Assembly (NCBI GenBank): GCA_002413075.1
Contig: DHWG01000021.1
Span: forward strand, 521-12,603
DNA from: Desulfosporosinus sp. UBA5188
Lineage (GTDB): Bacteria > Bacillota > Desulfitobacteriia > Desulfitobacteriales > Desulfitobacteriaceae
Direction of reading: 5' to 3'
DNA length: 12,083 nt
Positions 1-6,074 of the stretch are shown here, piece after piece (the stretch's first letter is position 1; the number at the start of each line of letters is the position of its first letter). The notes below the pieces were generated by a model. The model was given only the letters and a program-made list of their open reading frames with translations. It did no database searches and was not told the DNA's origin. The translations under genes and the position numbers were made by a program.

Positions 1-1320
1 GGTCAGAAATGCCTTTCAGTGGATGTCAATTCTATGAAGCCCCTAGATAATCTTGTCCATCCGGTCTCCGTCATCAAGGAGGCCGAGGAGCTGGCAGCAG
101 AGGCTTTCGGTGCCCAACACGTGTTTTTCATGGTTAACGGCACCACGGCAGCGGTTCAGGCTATGATTATGAGCGTGTGCAAACAAGGCGACAAAATCAT
201 TATGCCGAGGAATGTCCACAGAAGTGCCATTAACGCTCTTATTATTAGTGGCGCAATTCCAGTCTACGTTAATCCCGGCGTCAATAAACTGCTGGGAATA
301 CCTTTAGGAATGTCTGTTGCAGAGGTGAAAAAAGCCATCGAGGAAAATCCCGAGGCTAAAGCTGTTTTCATTAACAATCCTACATACTATGGTATTTGTT
401 CCGATTTAAGGTCCATTACGGAGCTTGCCCATCACCATAACATGGCTGTCCTCGTGGATGAGGCCCATGGTACTCACTTCTACTTCGGTGAAAATATGCC
501 CGTCAGTGCAATGGCAGCAGGCGCAGATATGTCGGCAGTCAGCATGCATAAAACAGGTGGATCTCTAACCCAAAGTTCATTTTTATTGAAAAATGGTCGT
601 CTAAGTACAGGCCATGTACGTCAAACGATTAACCTTACCCAGACCACCAGCGGCTCTTATCTGCTCTTGTCGTCACTGGATATTTCTAGACGCAACCTCG
701 CGTTGGACGGCAAAAACATCTTTAAAAAAGTCACTTCTCTTGCTCAATATGCGCGAGAAGAAATCAATAAAATTGGTGGATACTACGCTTTTTCCACAGA
801 ACTTATTAATGGGGATTCGGTGTTTGATTTTGACCAGACCAAGCTTTCTGTCTATACTAGAGAAATAGGGTTGGCAGGCATTGAGGTTTATGATATTCTG
901 CGTGATGATTACGGAATTCAGATCGAGTTGGGTGATATAGGCAATATCCTGGCCATTATCTCCGTGGGGGATCGGGAACTGGCCTTGGAACGTCTGGTAT
1001 CTTCTCTGTCGGAAATAAAAAGACTTTATATGAAGGATAAAGCGGGAATGCTAGATCATGAGTACATTAATCCAGATGTGGTGATGGCACCTAAGCAAGC
1101 CTTTTATTCCAATCAACACTCTGTCGCTATCAATGACAGCACCGGTTATATATGCGGAGAATTTGTCATGTCCTACCCGCCGGGTATTCCTATTTTGGCC
1201 CCAGGAGAGCGGATTACCCAGGAAATTATAGATTATATCACCTATTCCAAGGCGAAGGGTTGCTTCCTAACAGGTACAGAGGATTTGGCCGTAAAAAACA
1301 TTAAAATAGTGGAGGAATAA
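1..1320 (+). CDS. speA: Orn/Lys/Arg decarboxylase, probably biosynthetic arginine decarboxylase (5' truncated)
   Basis: PLP-dependent decarboxylase of the aspartate-aminotransferase fold (Orn/Lys/Arg decarboxylase major domain). It probably converts arginine to agmatine in the cytosol for polyamine synthesis. The reading frame is open from base 1 with no stop, and the residues before the first GTG (base 19) fit the family, so the true start lies off the left edge and GTG19 is internal. Visible motifs, numbered from base 1: the cofactor Asp in VDEAHGTHF (D153) and the Schiff-base lysine in SMHKTGGSLTQSS (K184). The C-terminal part carries the usual YPPGIPILAPGE segment. speE follows after 3 bp, with its ribosome binding site inside the end of this gene, so the two are co-transcribed and probably translationally coupled. 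The family cannot be resolved to arginine, ornithine or lysine by eye; the speE neighbour favours arginine or ornithine. Confidence 0.88.
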   Translation, partial: GQKCLSVDVNSMKPLDNLVHPVSVIKEAEELAAEAFGAQHVFFMVNGTTAAVQAMIMSVCKQGDKIIMPRNVHRSAINALIISGAIPVYVNPGVNKLLGIPLGMSVAEVKKAIEENPEAKAVFINNPTYYGICSDLRSITELAHHHNMAVLVDEAHGTHFYFGENMPVSAMAAGADMSAVSMHKTGGSLTQSSFLLKNGRLSTGHVRQTINLTQTTSGSYLLLSSLDISRRNLALDGKNIFKKVTSLAQYAREEINKIGGYYAFSTELINGDSVFDFDQTKLSVYTREIGLAGIEVYDILRDDYGIQIELGDIGNILAIISVGDRELALERLVSSLSEIKRLYMKDKAGMLDHEYINPDVVMAPKQAFYSNQHSVAINDSTGYICGEFVMSYPPGIPILAPGERITQEIIDYITYSKAKGCFLTGTEDLAVKNIKIVEE

Positions 1321-1323
1321 ACA

Positions 1324-2178
1324 ATGGAACTATGGTATACAGAACAACACACAGACAACGTTCGTTTTTCTATCAAGGTGGACAAGCCGCTTTATACAGG
1401 ACAGAGCGAATTCCAAAGAATTGACGTTTTTAACTCCAAGGAATTCGGAAATTTTTTCACGCTAGATGGTTTAATGATGGTCACAGAAAAGGATGAATTT
1501 ATCTACCATGACATGATCGTTCATGTGCCTATGGCAACCAATCCAAAGATTAAGAAGGCCTTGGTGATTGGCGCAGGGGACGGTGGAACCGTCAGAGAGT
1601 TGACGCGCTACAGCACAATTGAGCACATTGACATGGTGGAAATTGATAAAATGGTGGTGGATGTGTGCCGAGAATATTTGCCACAGACCGCCTGCAAGTT
1701 GGATGAACCAAGAGCGCAGTTGCATTTTGAAGACGGACTGAAATTTGTCCGTACTAAAGAAAATGCCTATGATCTAATCATTGTTGATTCCACCGACCCC
1801 TTTGGGCCAGGCGAAGGTCTGTTTACAAGGGAGTTTTACGGTAATTGCTTTAAGGCCCTGAAGGAAGACGGCATCCTAGTCAATCAGCATGAGAGTCCCT
1901 ATTATGCTGAGTATGCTAAGTCGATGCAAAGAGCCCATAAACGAATTCAAGAATTTTTCCCGGTTTGCAGGGTTTATCAAGCGCACATTCCCACCTATCC
2001 ATCAGGCCACTGGCTGTTTGGTTTTGCCTCCAAAAAGTATGATCCCCTGACAGACATAGATGAGAAAGCGTGGAACAGTCTTGGACTGAAAACAAAGTAT
2101 TACAATACGGAGCTTCATAAAGGGTGCTTTGCTCTGCCTAACTACGTTCAGGAACTTTTAGCAGGCGCAGAGGAATGA
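1324..2178 (+). CDS. speE: Spermidine synthase (polyamine aminopropyltransferase)
   Basis: Transfers an aminopropyl group from decarboxylated S-adenosylmethionine to putrescine, giving spermidine and methylthioadenosine; a cytosolic enzyme. The 284 residues match the usual length. There is a short N-terminal beta domain (about 1-60, with TEKDEFIYHDMIVHVP at 54-69) and then a Rossmann methyltransferase-like domain. Nucleotide-binding GAGDGG lies at 83-88, the acidic residue in MVEID at E106, FEDG at 135-138, and the signature DSTDP at 155-159 with catalytic Asp155. NQHESPYY (187-194) corresponds to the gatekeeping segment after the active site. The ATG is set by GGAGG at 1311-1315, 8 nt upstream and inside the preceding decarboxylase gene. 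No agmatinase (speB) or SAM decarboxylase (speD) lies in the window, so putrescine and decarboxylated SAM must come from genes upstream or elsewhere. The operon ends at the terminator near 2263. Confidence 0.95.
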   Translation: MELWYTEQHTDNVRFSIKVDKPLYTGQSEFQRIDVFNSKEFGNFFTLDGLMMVTEKDEFIYHDMIVHVPMATNPKIKKALVIGAGDGGTVRELTRYSTIEHIDMVEIDKMVVDVCREYLPQTACKLDEPRAQLHFEDGLKFVRTKENAYDLIIVDSTDPFGPGEGLFTREFYGNCFKALKEDGILVNQHESPYYAEYAKSMQRAHKRIQEFFPVCRVYQAHIPTYPSGHWLFGFASKKYDPLTDIDEKAWNSLGLKTKYYNTELHKGCFALPNYVQELLAGAEE

Positions 2179-2182
2179 ACTA

Positions 2183-2229
2183 GTTCAGCTAAAGCTGAAC
2201 ATAGTACTCCCACTTATAAAAGTAGGAGT
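2183..2229. repeat. Paired-hairpin intergenic element
   Basis: Two adjacent inverted repeats lie directly after speE. The first is GTTCAGC/GCTGAAC (2183-2189 with 2194-2200), a perfect 7-bp stem with tetraloop TAAA. The second is ACTCCCACTT/AAGTAGGAGT (2206-2215 with 2220-2229), a 10-bp stem with one imperfect pair. That pair is C-A on the + strand but a G-U wobble on the - strand, so an RNA read from the - strand would fold slightly better. No T-run follows either stem, so they are not ordinary terminators. The form resembles dispersed palindromic (REP- or MITE-like) units. Copy number cannot be judged from one window. Confidence 0.5.
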
Positions 2230-2262
2230 CATGGATTAAATGCTCCATCATATAGAATTTCC

Positions 2263-2312
2263 ATATAACCCACTGATAACTTATTGTCAGTGGGTTATAT
2301 TTTTTTATTTTT
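2263..2312 (+). terminator. Rho-independent terminator of the speA-speE unit
   Basis: A perfect 14-bp stem (2263-2276 with 2287-2300, core AACCCACTGA/TCAGTGGGTT) can be extended by three more pairs to a four-base loop. It is followed by a T-rich tract from 2300 to 2312 interrupted once by A. It is the strongest terminator in the window and separates the polyamine genes from ytxC. Confidence 0.93.
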
Positions 2313-2317
2313 ATTAT

Positions 2318-2335
2318 AACGCTAAGGCGTTTTTT
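2318..2335 (+). terminator. Weak secondary terminator-like hairpin
   Basis: AACGC (2318-2322) pairs with GCGTT (2327-2331) around a four-base loop, and the T-run continues to about 2335. A five-pair stem alone would be weak. It stands immediately behind the main terminator and may act as a backup, or be chance. Confidence 0.3.
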
Positions 2336-2345
2336 AATTAAGTAG

Positions 2346-2365
2346 GGGCACGATGCATCGTGCCC
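2346..2365. repeat. Perfect 20-bp GC-rich palindrome
   Basis: GGGCACGATG is followed directly by its exact reverse complement CATCGTGCCC. It is preceded by GTAG and followed by ATTTTTGT. The GTAGGGGC...GCCC form is like widespread short palindromic repeats found between genes in many bacterial genomes. It is much more GC-rich than the surrounding A+T-rich spacer, which suggests insertion of a mobile or repeated unit rather than drift. With the following T-run it could also act as a terminator on the + strand. Confidence 0.6.
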
Positions 2366-2657
2366 ATTTTTGTCGTACCCTTCATTCGTTCCAACACAGG
2401 GTGCGAATACAAAATTTCAGTCTCTTCACCCCATGGTTATCTGTTGGAATAGATGTTTAGAGAGATCGACATTCTCTAAAACTAGTCACATTTGTCAGGG
2501 CATTTTGCTAAGAAAGGATAAAATCCCAGATTTAGGTAAATATTAGGGTTTGTCCGTTGCTTTTTTGGAAATAATGTTTAAAGAAACATGCTTATAGATT
2601 GGCCCAACTGAAATATGACTTAAACCAGTTCATATACTCTAGTATGGAGGGATGCCA
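2366..2657. other. Spacer with several inverted repeats, no gene recognised
   Basis: No coding frame with a credible ribosome binding site is seen here before ytxC. Three pairings are visible. CGTACCC (2374-2380) pairs with GGGTGCG (2399-2405), 7 bp with one G-U. TTCCAACA (2389-2396) pairs with TGTTGGAA (2442-2449). TTTAGAGA (2456-2463) pairs with TCTCTAAA (2473-2480). The first two overlap in space, since the 5' arm of the second lies in the loop of the first. The stretch 2481-2645 is A+T-rich with no clear signal apart from a weak promoter candidate near 2613-2638. Confidence 0.45.
2613..2638 (+). promoter_or_regulatory. Weak candidate sporulation-sigma (sigma-E/K-like) promoter for ytxC
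   Basis: CATATACT at 2631-2638 fits the CATANNNT -10 pattern of the mother-cell sporulation sigma factors, with ATA at 2613-2615 as a possible -35, 15 nt upstream. The start point would fall near 2645, just before the GGAGGG ribosome binding site, giving a very short leader. The pattern is degenerate, so chance occurrence is quite possible. No convincing sigma-A promoter was found upstream of ytxC. Confidence 0.22.
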
Positions 2658-3554
2658 GTGAAACATTCCGTGCAATTAGGAACACAAGATTACCGGGAGA
2701 GTATCTGTGAATGTCTACGGGAACTGCGTGAACAGGAGCAACTTCCCTTACAAGTTGTTGAACTACGACAAGGAAAACGCTGGCTTATTCAGTGTAAGTT
2801 TGATGACCCTTCGTCCGAAGCGACAGAAAATGGGGATATTGTCCAAAGAATCCATCGTTATTATTTGGCAAATGCTCTAGCAGAAACAATTTTGCATCAT
2901 TGGGAGAAGAAGCATGTTCGCCAGATAATCCAGAAAAAAGACCCTTTGAGTGAAGGCGATTGGCAAGCGGTTAGTGACAAGGCGTTGGAGTATTTAAATA
3001 ACGGACTAGGGCAAGTGCGGGGTTACAGTGTGAACCGCAAGACAAGTCTTGTGACCCAAATCTTAAGTTGCTTAGATCAAAGTTCTATTTTTGATATAGA
3101 AGGATTTTTATGTTTTCGTGCCCAGGAGTATAAAAGTCAAGTTAATAAAGCGGTGGAATATGCCCTAGATGAGTATGTTATTGATAAAGAGTATATGGAA
3201 TTCATTCTGCTCTTAAAACATTTTGTTGATAGCCAAAAACCACAACTAGAGTGGTTGCACGTTGGAATGACGCCTCAAGGAAAGTTTCATCTGTATAACA
3301 ATGAAGGGGTCGAAGTGACGCATCAATTCCTTGAAGATTACCAACTCGACAACGTCCATGAGCTAGGGTATGAAGATTTATTGGTTAGTGCTCTGATTTC
3401 CGTTGCACCGCGTCAAATTACGTTGCATATTGGTTATGAAGGTTTCAAAGATACGTTAAAAACCATACGGAGTGTCTTTGGGGATCGAGTGCACGATTGT
3501 CAAGGCTGTCCTCTATGTGAAAAAATTTTGACAAACGAACGATTATTGTTATAA
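2658..3554 (+). CDS. ytxC: Sporulation protein YtxC family
   Basis: A soluble 298-residue protein of the YtxC family, annotated as sporulation-linked but of unknown biochemical role. Family recognition rests on the C-terminal half (about 145-255): FDIEGFLCFRAQEYKS, the acidic/aromatic EYALDEYVIDKEYMEFI, and YEDLLVSALISVAPRQITLH. B. subtilis also has ytxC close to thrS. No signal peptide or membrane segment is seen. The start is taken as GTG 2658 because GGAGGG (2646-2651) sits 6 nt upstream of it; the in-frame ATG at 2652 touches that motif and is too close. An unusual C-terminal CQGCPLC (Cys281, Cys284, Cys287) could bind metal; I do not know whether it is conserved. The gene's last bases contain the promoter for the downstream thrS leader. 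Confidence 0.8.
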   Translation: MKHSVQLGTQDYRESICECLRELREQEQLPLQVVELRQGKRWLIQCKFDDPSSEATENGDIVQRIHRYYLANALAETILHHWEKKHVRQIIQKKDPLSEGDWQAVSDKALEYLNNGLGQVRGYSVNRKTSLVTQILSCLDQSSIFDIEGFLCFRAQEYKSQVNKAVEYALDEYVIDKEYMEFILLLKHFVDSQKPQLEWLHVGMTPQGKFHLYNNEGVEVTHQFLEDYQLDNVHELGYEDLLVSALISVAPRQITLHIGYEGFKDTLKTIRSVFGDRVHDCQGCPLCEKILTNERLLL

Positions 3555-3555
3555 T
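3528..3555 (+). promoter_or_regulatory. Sigma-A promoter for the thrS leader, inside the end of ytxC
   Basis: A perfect -35 TTGACA (3528-3533) and perfect -10 TATAAT (3550-3555) are separated by 16 nt. The -10 overlaps the ytxC stop codon. Transcription would begin at about 3562, giving a leader of roughly 330 nt before thrS. Confidence 0.85.
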
Positions 3556-3638
3556 AATATGTAACGCAACTCTTACCAAATGTCTCATAACATGCAAGTC
3601 ATGAATCTGTATAAACTTGTATTAAACTGTAAATCGTT

Positions 3639-3863
3639 GAAAGGGAAAAGTACCCTGATCTGTCGCGGAAGAGATGAGATGCCCTGGCTGAAAGCATTTC
3701 TCACGATACGGGAGAAAACCACCCTAGAGTGCTGGGCTGAAATAAGTAAGCTTAGCCGTACCCCGCGTTAAGGGATATCGAGTAAAAGGTAATGCTTATG
3801 ACCTTTTAATTGGGTGGAACCACGGGAGTTAACTCTCGTCCCTAGTAGGGACGGGAGTTTTTT
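3639..3863 (+). promoter_or_regulatory. T-box leader, threonine-specific (specifier ACC)
   Basis: This cis-acting RNA binds uncharged tRNA-Thr and lets transcription proceed into thrS when threonine charging is low. Visible parts: the stem I start (GGGAAAAGTACC, from 3643), the specifier ACC at 3718-3720 followed six bases later by GAGTG (3727-3731), the linker GAAATAAGTAAG (3739-3750), and the T-box core GGGTGGAACCACGG (3812-3825) that pairs with the tRNA acceptor end. The antiterminator can form from ACGGGAG (3822-3828) with CTCTCGT (3833-3839). It competes with the terminator that uses the same CTCTCGT arm. The specifier agrees with the downstream gene, and its spacing to GAGTG equals that in the pheS leader. 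Confidence 0.93.
3831..3863 (+). terminator. Attenuator terminator of the thrS T-box
   Basis: A 12-bp stem, AACTCTCGTCCC (3831-3842) with GGGACGGGAGTT (3848-3859), contains one G-U pair and a five-base loop, followed by T-run 3858-3863. It is mutually exclusive with the T-box antiterminator. Its TCTCGTCCC...GGGACGGG core recurs in the pheS leader. Confidence 0.93.
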
Positions 3864-3894
3864 ATTATTTAATAATGGGTAAGGAGTGATTTTA

Positions 3895-5829
3895 ATGATT
3901 CAGGTGACCTTAAAAGACGGCTCAATTCGCGAGGTTGAGGAAGGAACGACTTTAGCAGGACTGGCATCGTCCATTTCTAGGGGCTTGGCTAAGGTGGCAG
4001 TGGCAGGAAAGGTCAATGATAAGATGAAGGATTTATCCTATCCTCTTACAGAAAATACGTCGGTGGAAATCGTAACGATTGATAGCGAAGAAGGGTTAAA
4101 TGTCCTAAGACATTCTACCGCACATTTGATGGCACAAGCTGTAGGGAATCTATTTCCAGGAACGAAATTCGGGATTGGACCCTCGATTGCCAAAGGGTAT
4201 TATTATGACTTTGACTCGGAACACGTCTTTACTCCCGAGGACTTGACGAGCATAGAGAAAGAAATGAAGCGTCTTGTGAAGGAAAAGGAGTCTTTCCAAA
4301 GGAGAGAAGTCTCTCGAGTAGAGGCGCTGACACATTTCAATAACTTAGGTGAAAAATATAAGGTTGAACTTATCGAGGGATTGCCAGAAGACGCCACAAT
4401 CTCAATGTACACTCAAGGGAATTTTACAGACCTCTGTGCAGGGCCTCATCTTCCTTCAACCTCAAACATAAAAGCCTTCAAACTCATGACCTTGGCGGGT
4501 GCCTACTGGCGGGGGAGTGAGAAGAATAAAATGCTCCAGCGTATCTACGGGACAGTCTTTGCTAAAGCGGCAGATTTGGAAGATCACCTGTTTAAGTTAG
4601 AAGAAGCTAAGCGACGTGATCATCGTAAGCTTGGTTTAGAACTAGATCTTTTTAGCCTACATGAGGAGGGGCCTGGTTTTCCTTTTTTTCATCCTAAAGG
4701 CATGATTTTAAGGAATGCACTTGAGGATTTCTGGCGACAGGAACACCGTAGACGCGGATATCAGGAGATTAAGACACCCATCATTCTTAATCGTTCGATG
4801 TGGGAACAATCCGGACATTGGGACCATTATAAAGAAAATATGTATTTCACAGAAATTGATGATCAGGATTATGCCATTAAGCCAATGAACTGTCCCGGAG
4901 GCATGATCATGTATAAGACCAAACTTCACAGTTACCGGGATCTTCCGCTAAGGGTTGGAGAGCTAGGCTTAGTTCACCGTCATGAACTTTCTGGCGCACT
5001 TCATGGGTTGTTGCGGGTTCGAAGCTTTACGCAAGATGACGCGCACATCTTCATGCTCCCCTCTCAAATTAAGGAAGAACTCATTGGGGTTATAGAACTA
5101 GTCGACTACTTCTATAAAGTATTTGGCTTTGAGTACGAGGTTGAGGTATCCACCCGCCCTGAAGACGCCATGGGATCAGATGAGGACTGGAAGACGGCGA
5201 CTAAGGCACTTCAAGAAGCCTTAGAAGAAAAGGGTATGGAATACAAAATTAATCCGGGTGACGGAGCTTTCTATGGACCGAAGATTGATTTCCATGTGAA
5301 GGATTGCCTCGATCGGACTTGGCAGTGTGGAACGATTCAGCTTGATTTCCAAATGCCTGAGAAATTTGACTTAACTTATATTGGGGAAGACGGTCAAAAG
5401 CATCGGCCGGTCATGATTCATCGAGTGGTGTATGGAAGCATCGAACGCTTCATTGCAATTTTGACAGAACACTTCGCAGGGGCTTTTCCTGTCTGGTTGG
5501 CACCGATTCAAGTCCGTATTCTGCCAATTAGTGAGCGGCATCATGAGTATGCTAAAACGCTGGTGTCCCGTCTGATGGAACTCGATATCCGAGTAGAAGC
5601 GGATGAACGCAAAGAAAAGATTGGCTATAAAATCAGAGAGTCCCAAACTGAAAAGGTTCCGTTTACATTAGTCGTAGGGGATCAAGAAGCTGAATCTGAT
5701 ATGGTGGCTGTCCGGCGATACGGCCAAGGGGATGCAGGAGAAAAGATGACCGTTGAGGCCTTTATTGCCCTCCTTCAAGCAGAGATTAAGGGTAAGACCA
5801 TCCATCAAGTTGATATTAAAGAAGCGTAA
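3895..5829 (+). CDS. thrS: Threonyl-tRNA synthetase
   Basis: Class II synthetase that charges tRNA-Thr in the cytosol; 644 residues, the normal bacterial length. Domains in order: N-terminal TGS (about 1-61); the N2 editing domain with HSTAH (73-77) and CAGPH (181-185), whose His and Cys positions remove mischarged serine; the catalytic core (about 240-535); and the anticodon-binding domain (about 536-640). In the core, the three zinc ligands are Cys333 (KPMNCPGG), His384 (TQDDAHIF) and His509 (VMIHRVV). Motif 2 is around RHELSGALHGLLRVR (362-376), and motif 3 GSIERF (514-519) has Arg518. The start is ATG 3895, 8 nt after AAGGAG (3881-3886). A GTG at 3886 is in frame but overlaps that Shine-Dalgarno, so it is rejected. 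Expression is controlled by the upstream threonine T-box. The next transcription unit has its own promoter. Confidence 0.98.
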   Translation: MIQVTLKDGSIREVEEGTTLAGLASSISRGLAKVAVAGKVNDKMKDLSYPLTENTSVEIVTIDSEEGLNVLRHSTAHLMAQAVGNLFPGTKFGIGPSIAKGYYYDFDSEHVFTPEDLTSIEKEMKRLVKEKESFQRREVSRVEALTHFNNLGEKYKVELIEGLPEDATISMYTQGNFTDLCAGPHLPSTSNIKAFKLMTLAGAYWRGSEKNKMLQRIYGTVFAKAADLEDHLFKLEEAKRRDHRKLGLELDLFSLHEEGPGFPFFHPKGMILRNALEDFWRQEHRRRGYQEIKTPIILNRSMWEQSGHWDHYKENMYFTEIDDQDYAIKPMNCPGGMIMYKTKLHSYRDLPLRVGELGLVHRHELSGALHGLLRVRSFTQDDAHIFMLPSQIKEELIGVIELVDYFYKVFGFEYEVEVSTRPEDAMGSDEDWKTATKALQEALEEKGMEYKINPGDGAFYGPKIDFHVKDCLDRTWQCGTIQLDFQMPEKFDLTYIGEDGQKHRPVMIHRVVYGSIERFIAILTEHFAGAFPVWLAPIQVRILPISERHHEYAKTLVSRLMELDIRVEADERKEKIGYKIRESQTEKVPFTLVVGDQEAESDMVAVRRYGQGDAGEKMTVEAFIALLQAEIKGKTIHQVDIKEA

Positions 5830-5878
5830 GGAGAAATAGGGCGAGTGAGTATGCTCAAGAAGATATTGTGGTAAAATA

Positions 5879-5907
5879 TTGACAAAGGCCAGTTATTAAT
5901 ATATGAT
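5879..5907 (+). promoter_or_regulatory. Sigma-A promoter of the infC-rpmI-rplT operon
   Basis: TTGACA (5879-5884) and TATGAT (5902-5907) are separated by the optimal 17 nt. This implies a start near 5914 and a leader of about 158 nt before infC. It lies about 50 bp after the thrS stop. Confidence 0.85.
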
Positions 5908-5913
5908 ATTTGA

Positions 5914-6042
5914 TGTCAAGCAGAAGCCATCCGCTTCTCACCTTACGGCGTTTGTCGATAGGGTATCTTCAGGTCCTGAGCTTAGTGTTATGCGCTCTTG
6001 ATTGTTAGAAGACGGGTGGTAATCATCCGTCTTTTTTGTTTT
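5914..6042 (+). promoter_or_regulatory. L20-type (infC operon) attenuator leader
   Basis: In Firmicutes, L20 represses its own infC-rpmI-rplT operon by binding the leader and promoting premature termination. Placement, promoter, terminator and the downstream gene trio all fit that arrangement. Visible structure includes the hairpin AGAAGC/GCTTCT (5922-5927 with 5933-5938) holding loop CATCC, the following CACCTTACGGCG stretch, a short TCAG/CTGA hairpin near 5969-5979, and the closing terminator at 6009. I did not reconstruct the alternative L20-binding fold base by base, so the family call is by context and partial similarity. Confidence 0.72.
6009..6042 (+). terminator. Attenuator terminator ahead of infC
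   Basis: AAGACGGGTG (6009-6018) pairs with CATCCGTCTT (6024-6033), 10 bp with one G-U pair and a five-base loop, followed by TTTTTTGTTTT. Because it lies between the promoter and infC, it must act conditionally. Confidence 0.88.
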
Positions 6043-6055
6043 GAGCTGATATATT

Positions 6056-6074
6056 AAGGGGGGGTTTTCTTATT
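6056..6074 (+). promoter_or_regulatory. infC ribosome binding site with rare AUU start
   Basis: An AAGGGGGGG run (6056-6064) stands 7 nt before ATT at 6072. In-frame codons from here encode the conserved IF3 N-terminus ISKDLRLNDEIRVR, and no ATG, GTG or TTG in this frame lies near the Shine-Dalgarno. AUU starts are known for infC in E. coli, where IF3 itself discriminates against them, so IF3 represses its own translation. Confidence 0.88.

Noticed and set aside
19..21. GTG as the start of the decarboxylase
   Set aside because: The frame is open to the left edge and the preceding residues fit the family; this valine is internal to a truncated gene.
1471..1725. Open frames on the minus strand inside speE and the other large genes
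   Set aside because: They are antisense shadows of well-identified genes, with no ribosome binding sites or recognisable motifs.
2652..2654. ATG as the start of ytxC
   Set aside because: It directly abuts the GGAGGG ribosome binding site; GTG 2658 has proper 6-nt spacing.
3580..3771. 63-codon open frame between ytxC and thrS
   Set aside because: It lies inside the T-box leader, has no ribosome binding site and shows no family resemblance; the RNA structure explains the sequence.
3886..3888. GTG as the start of thrS
   Set aside because: It overlaps the AAGGAG Shine-Dalgarno that serves ATG 3895.
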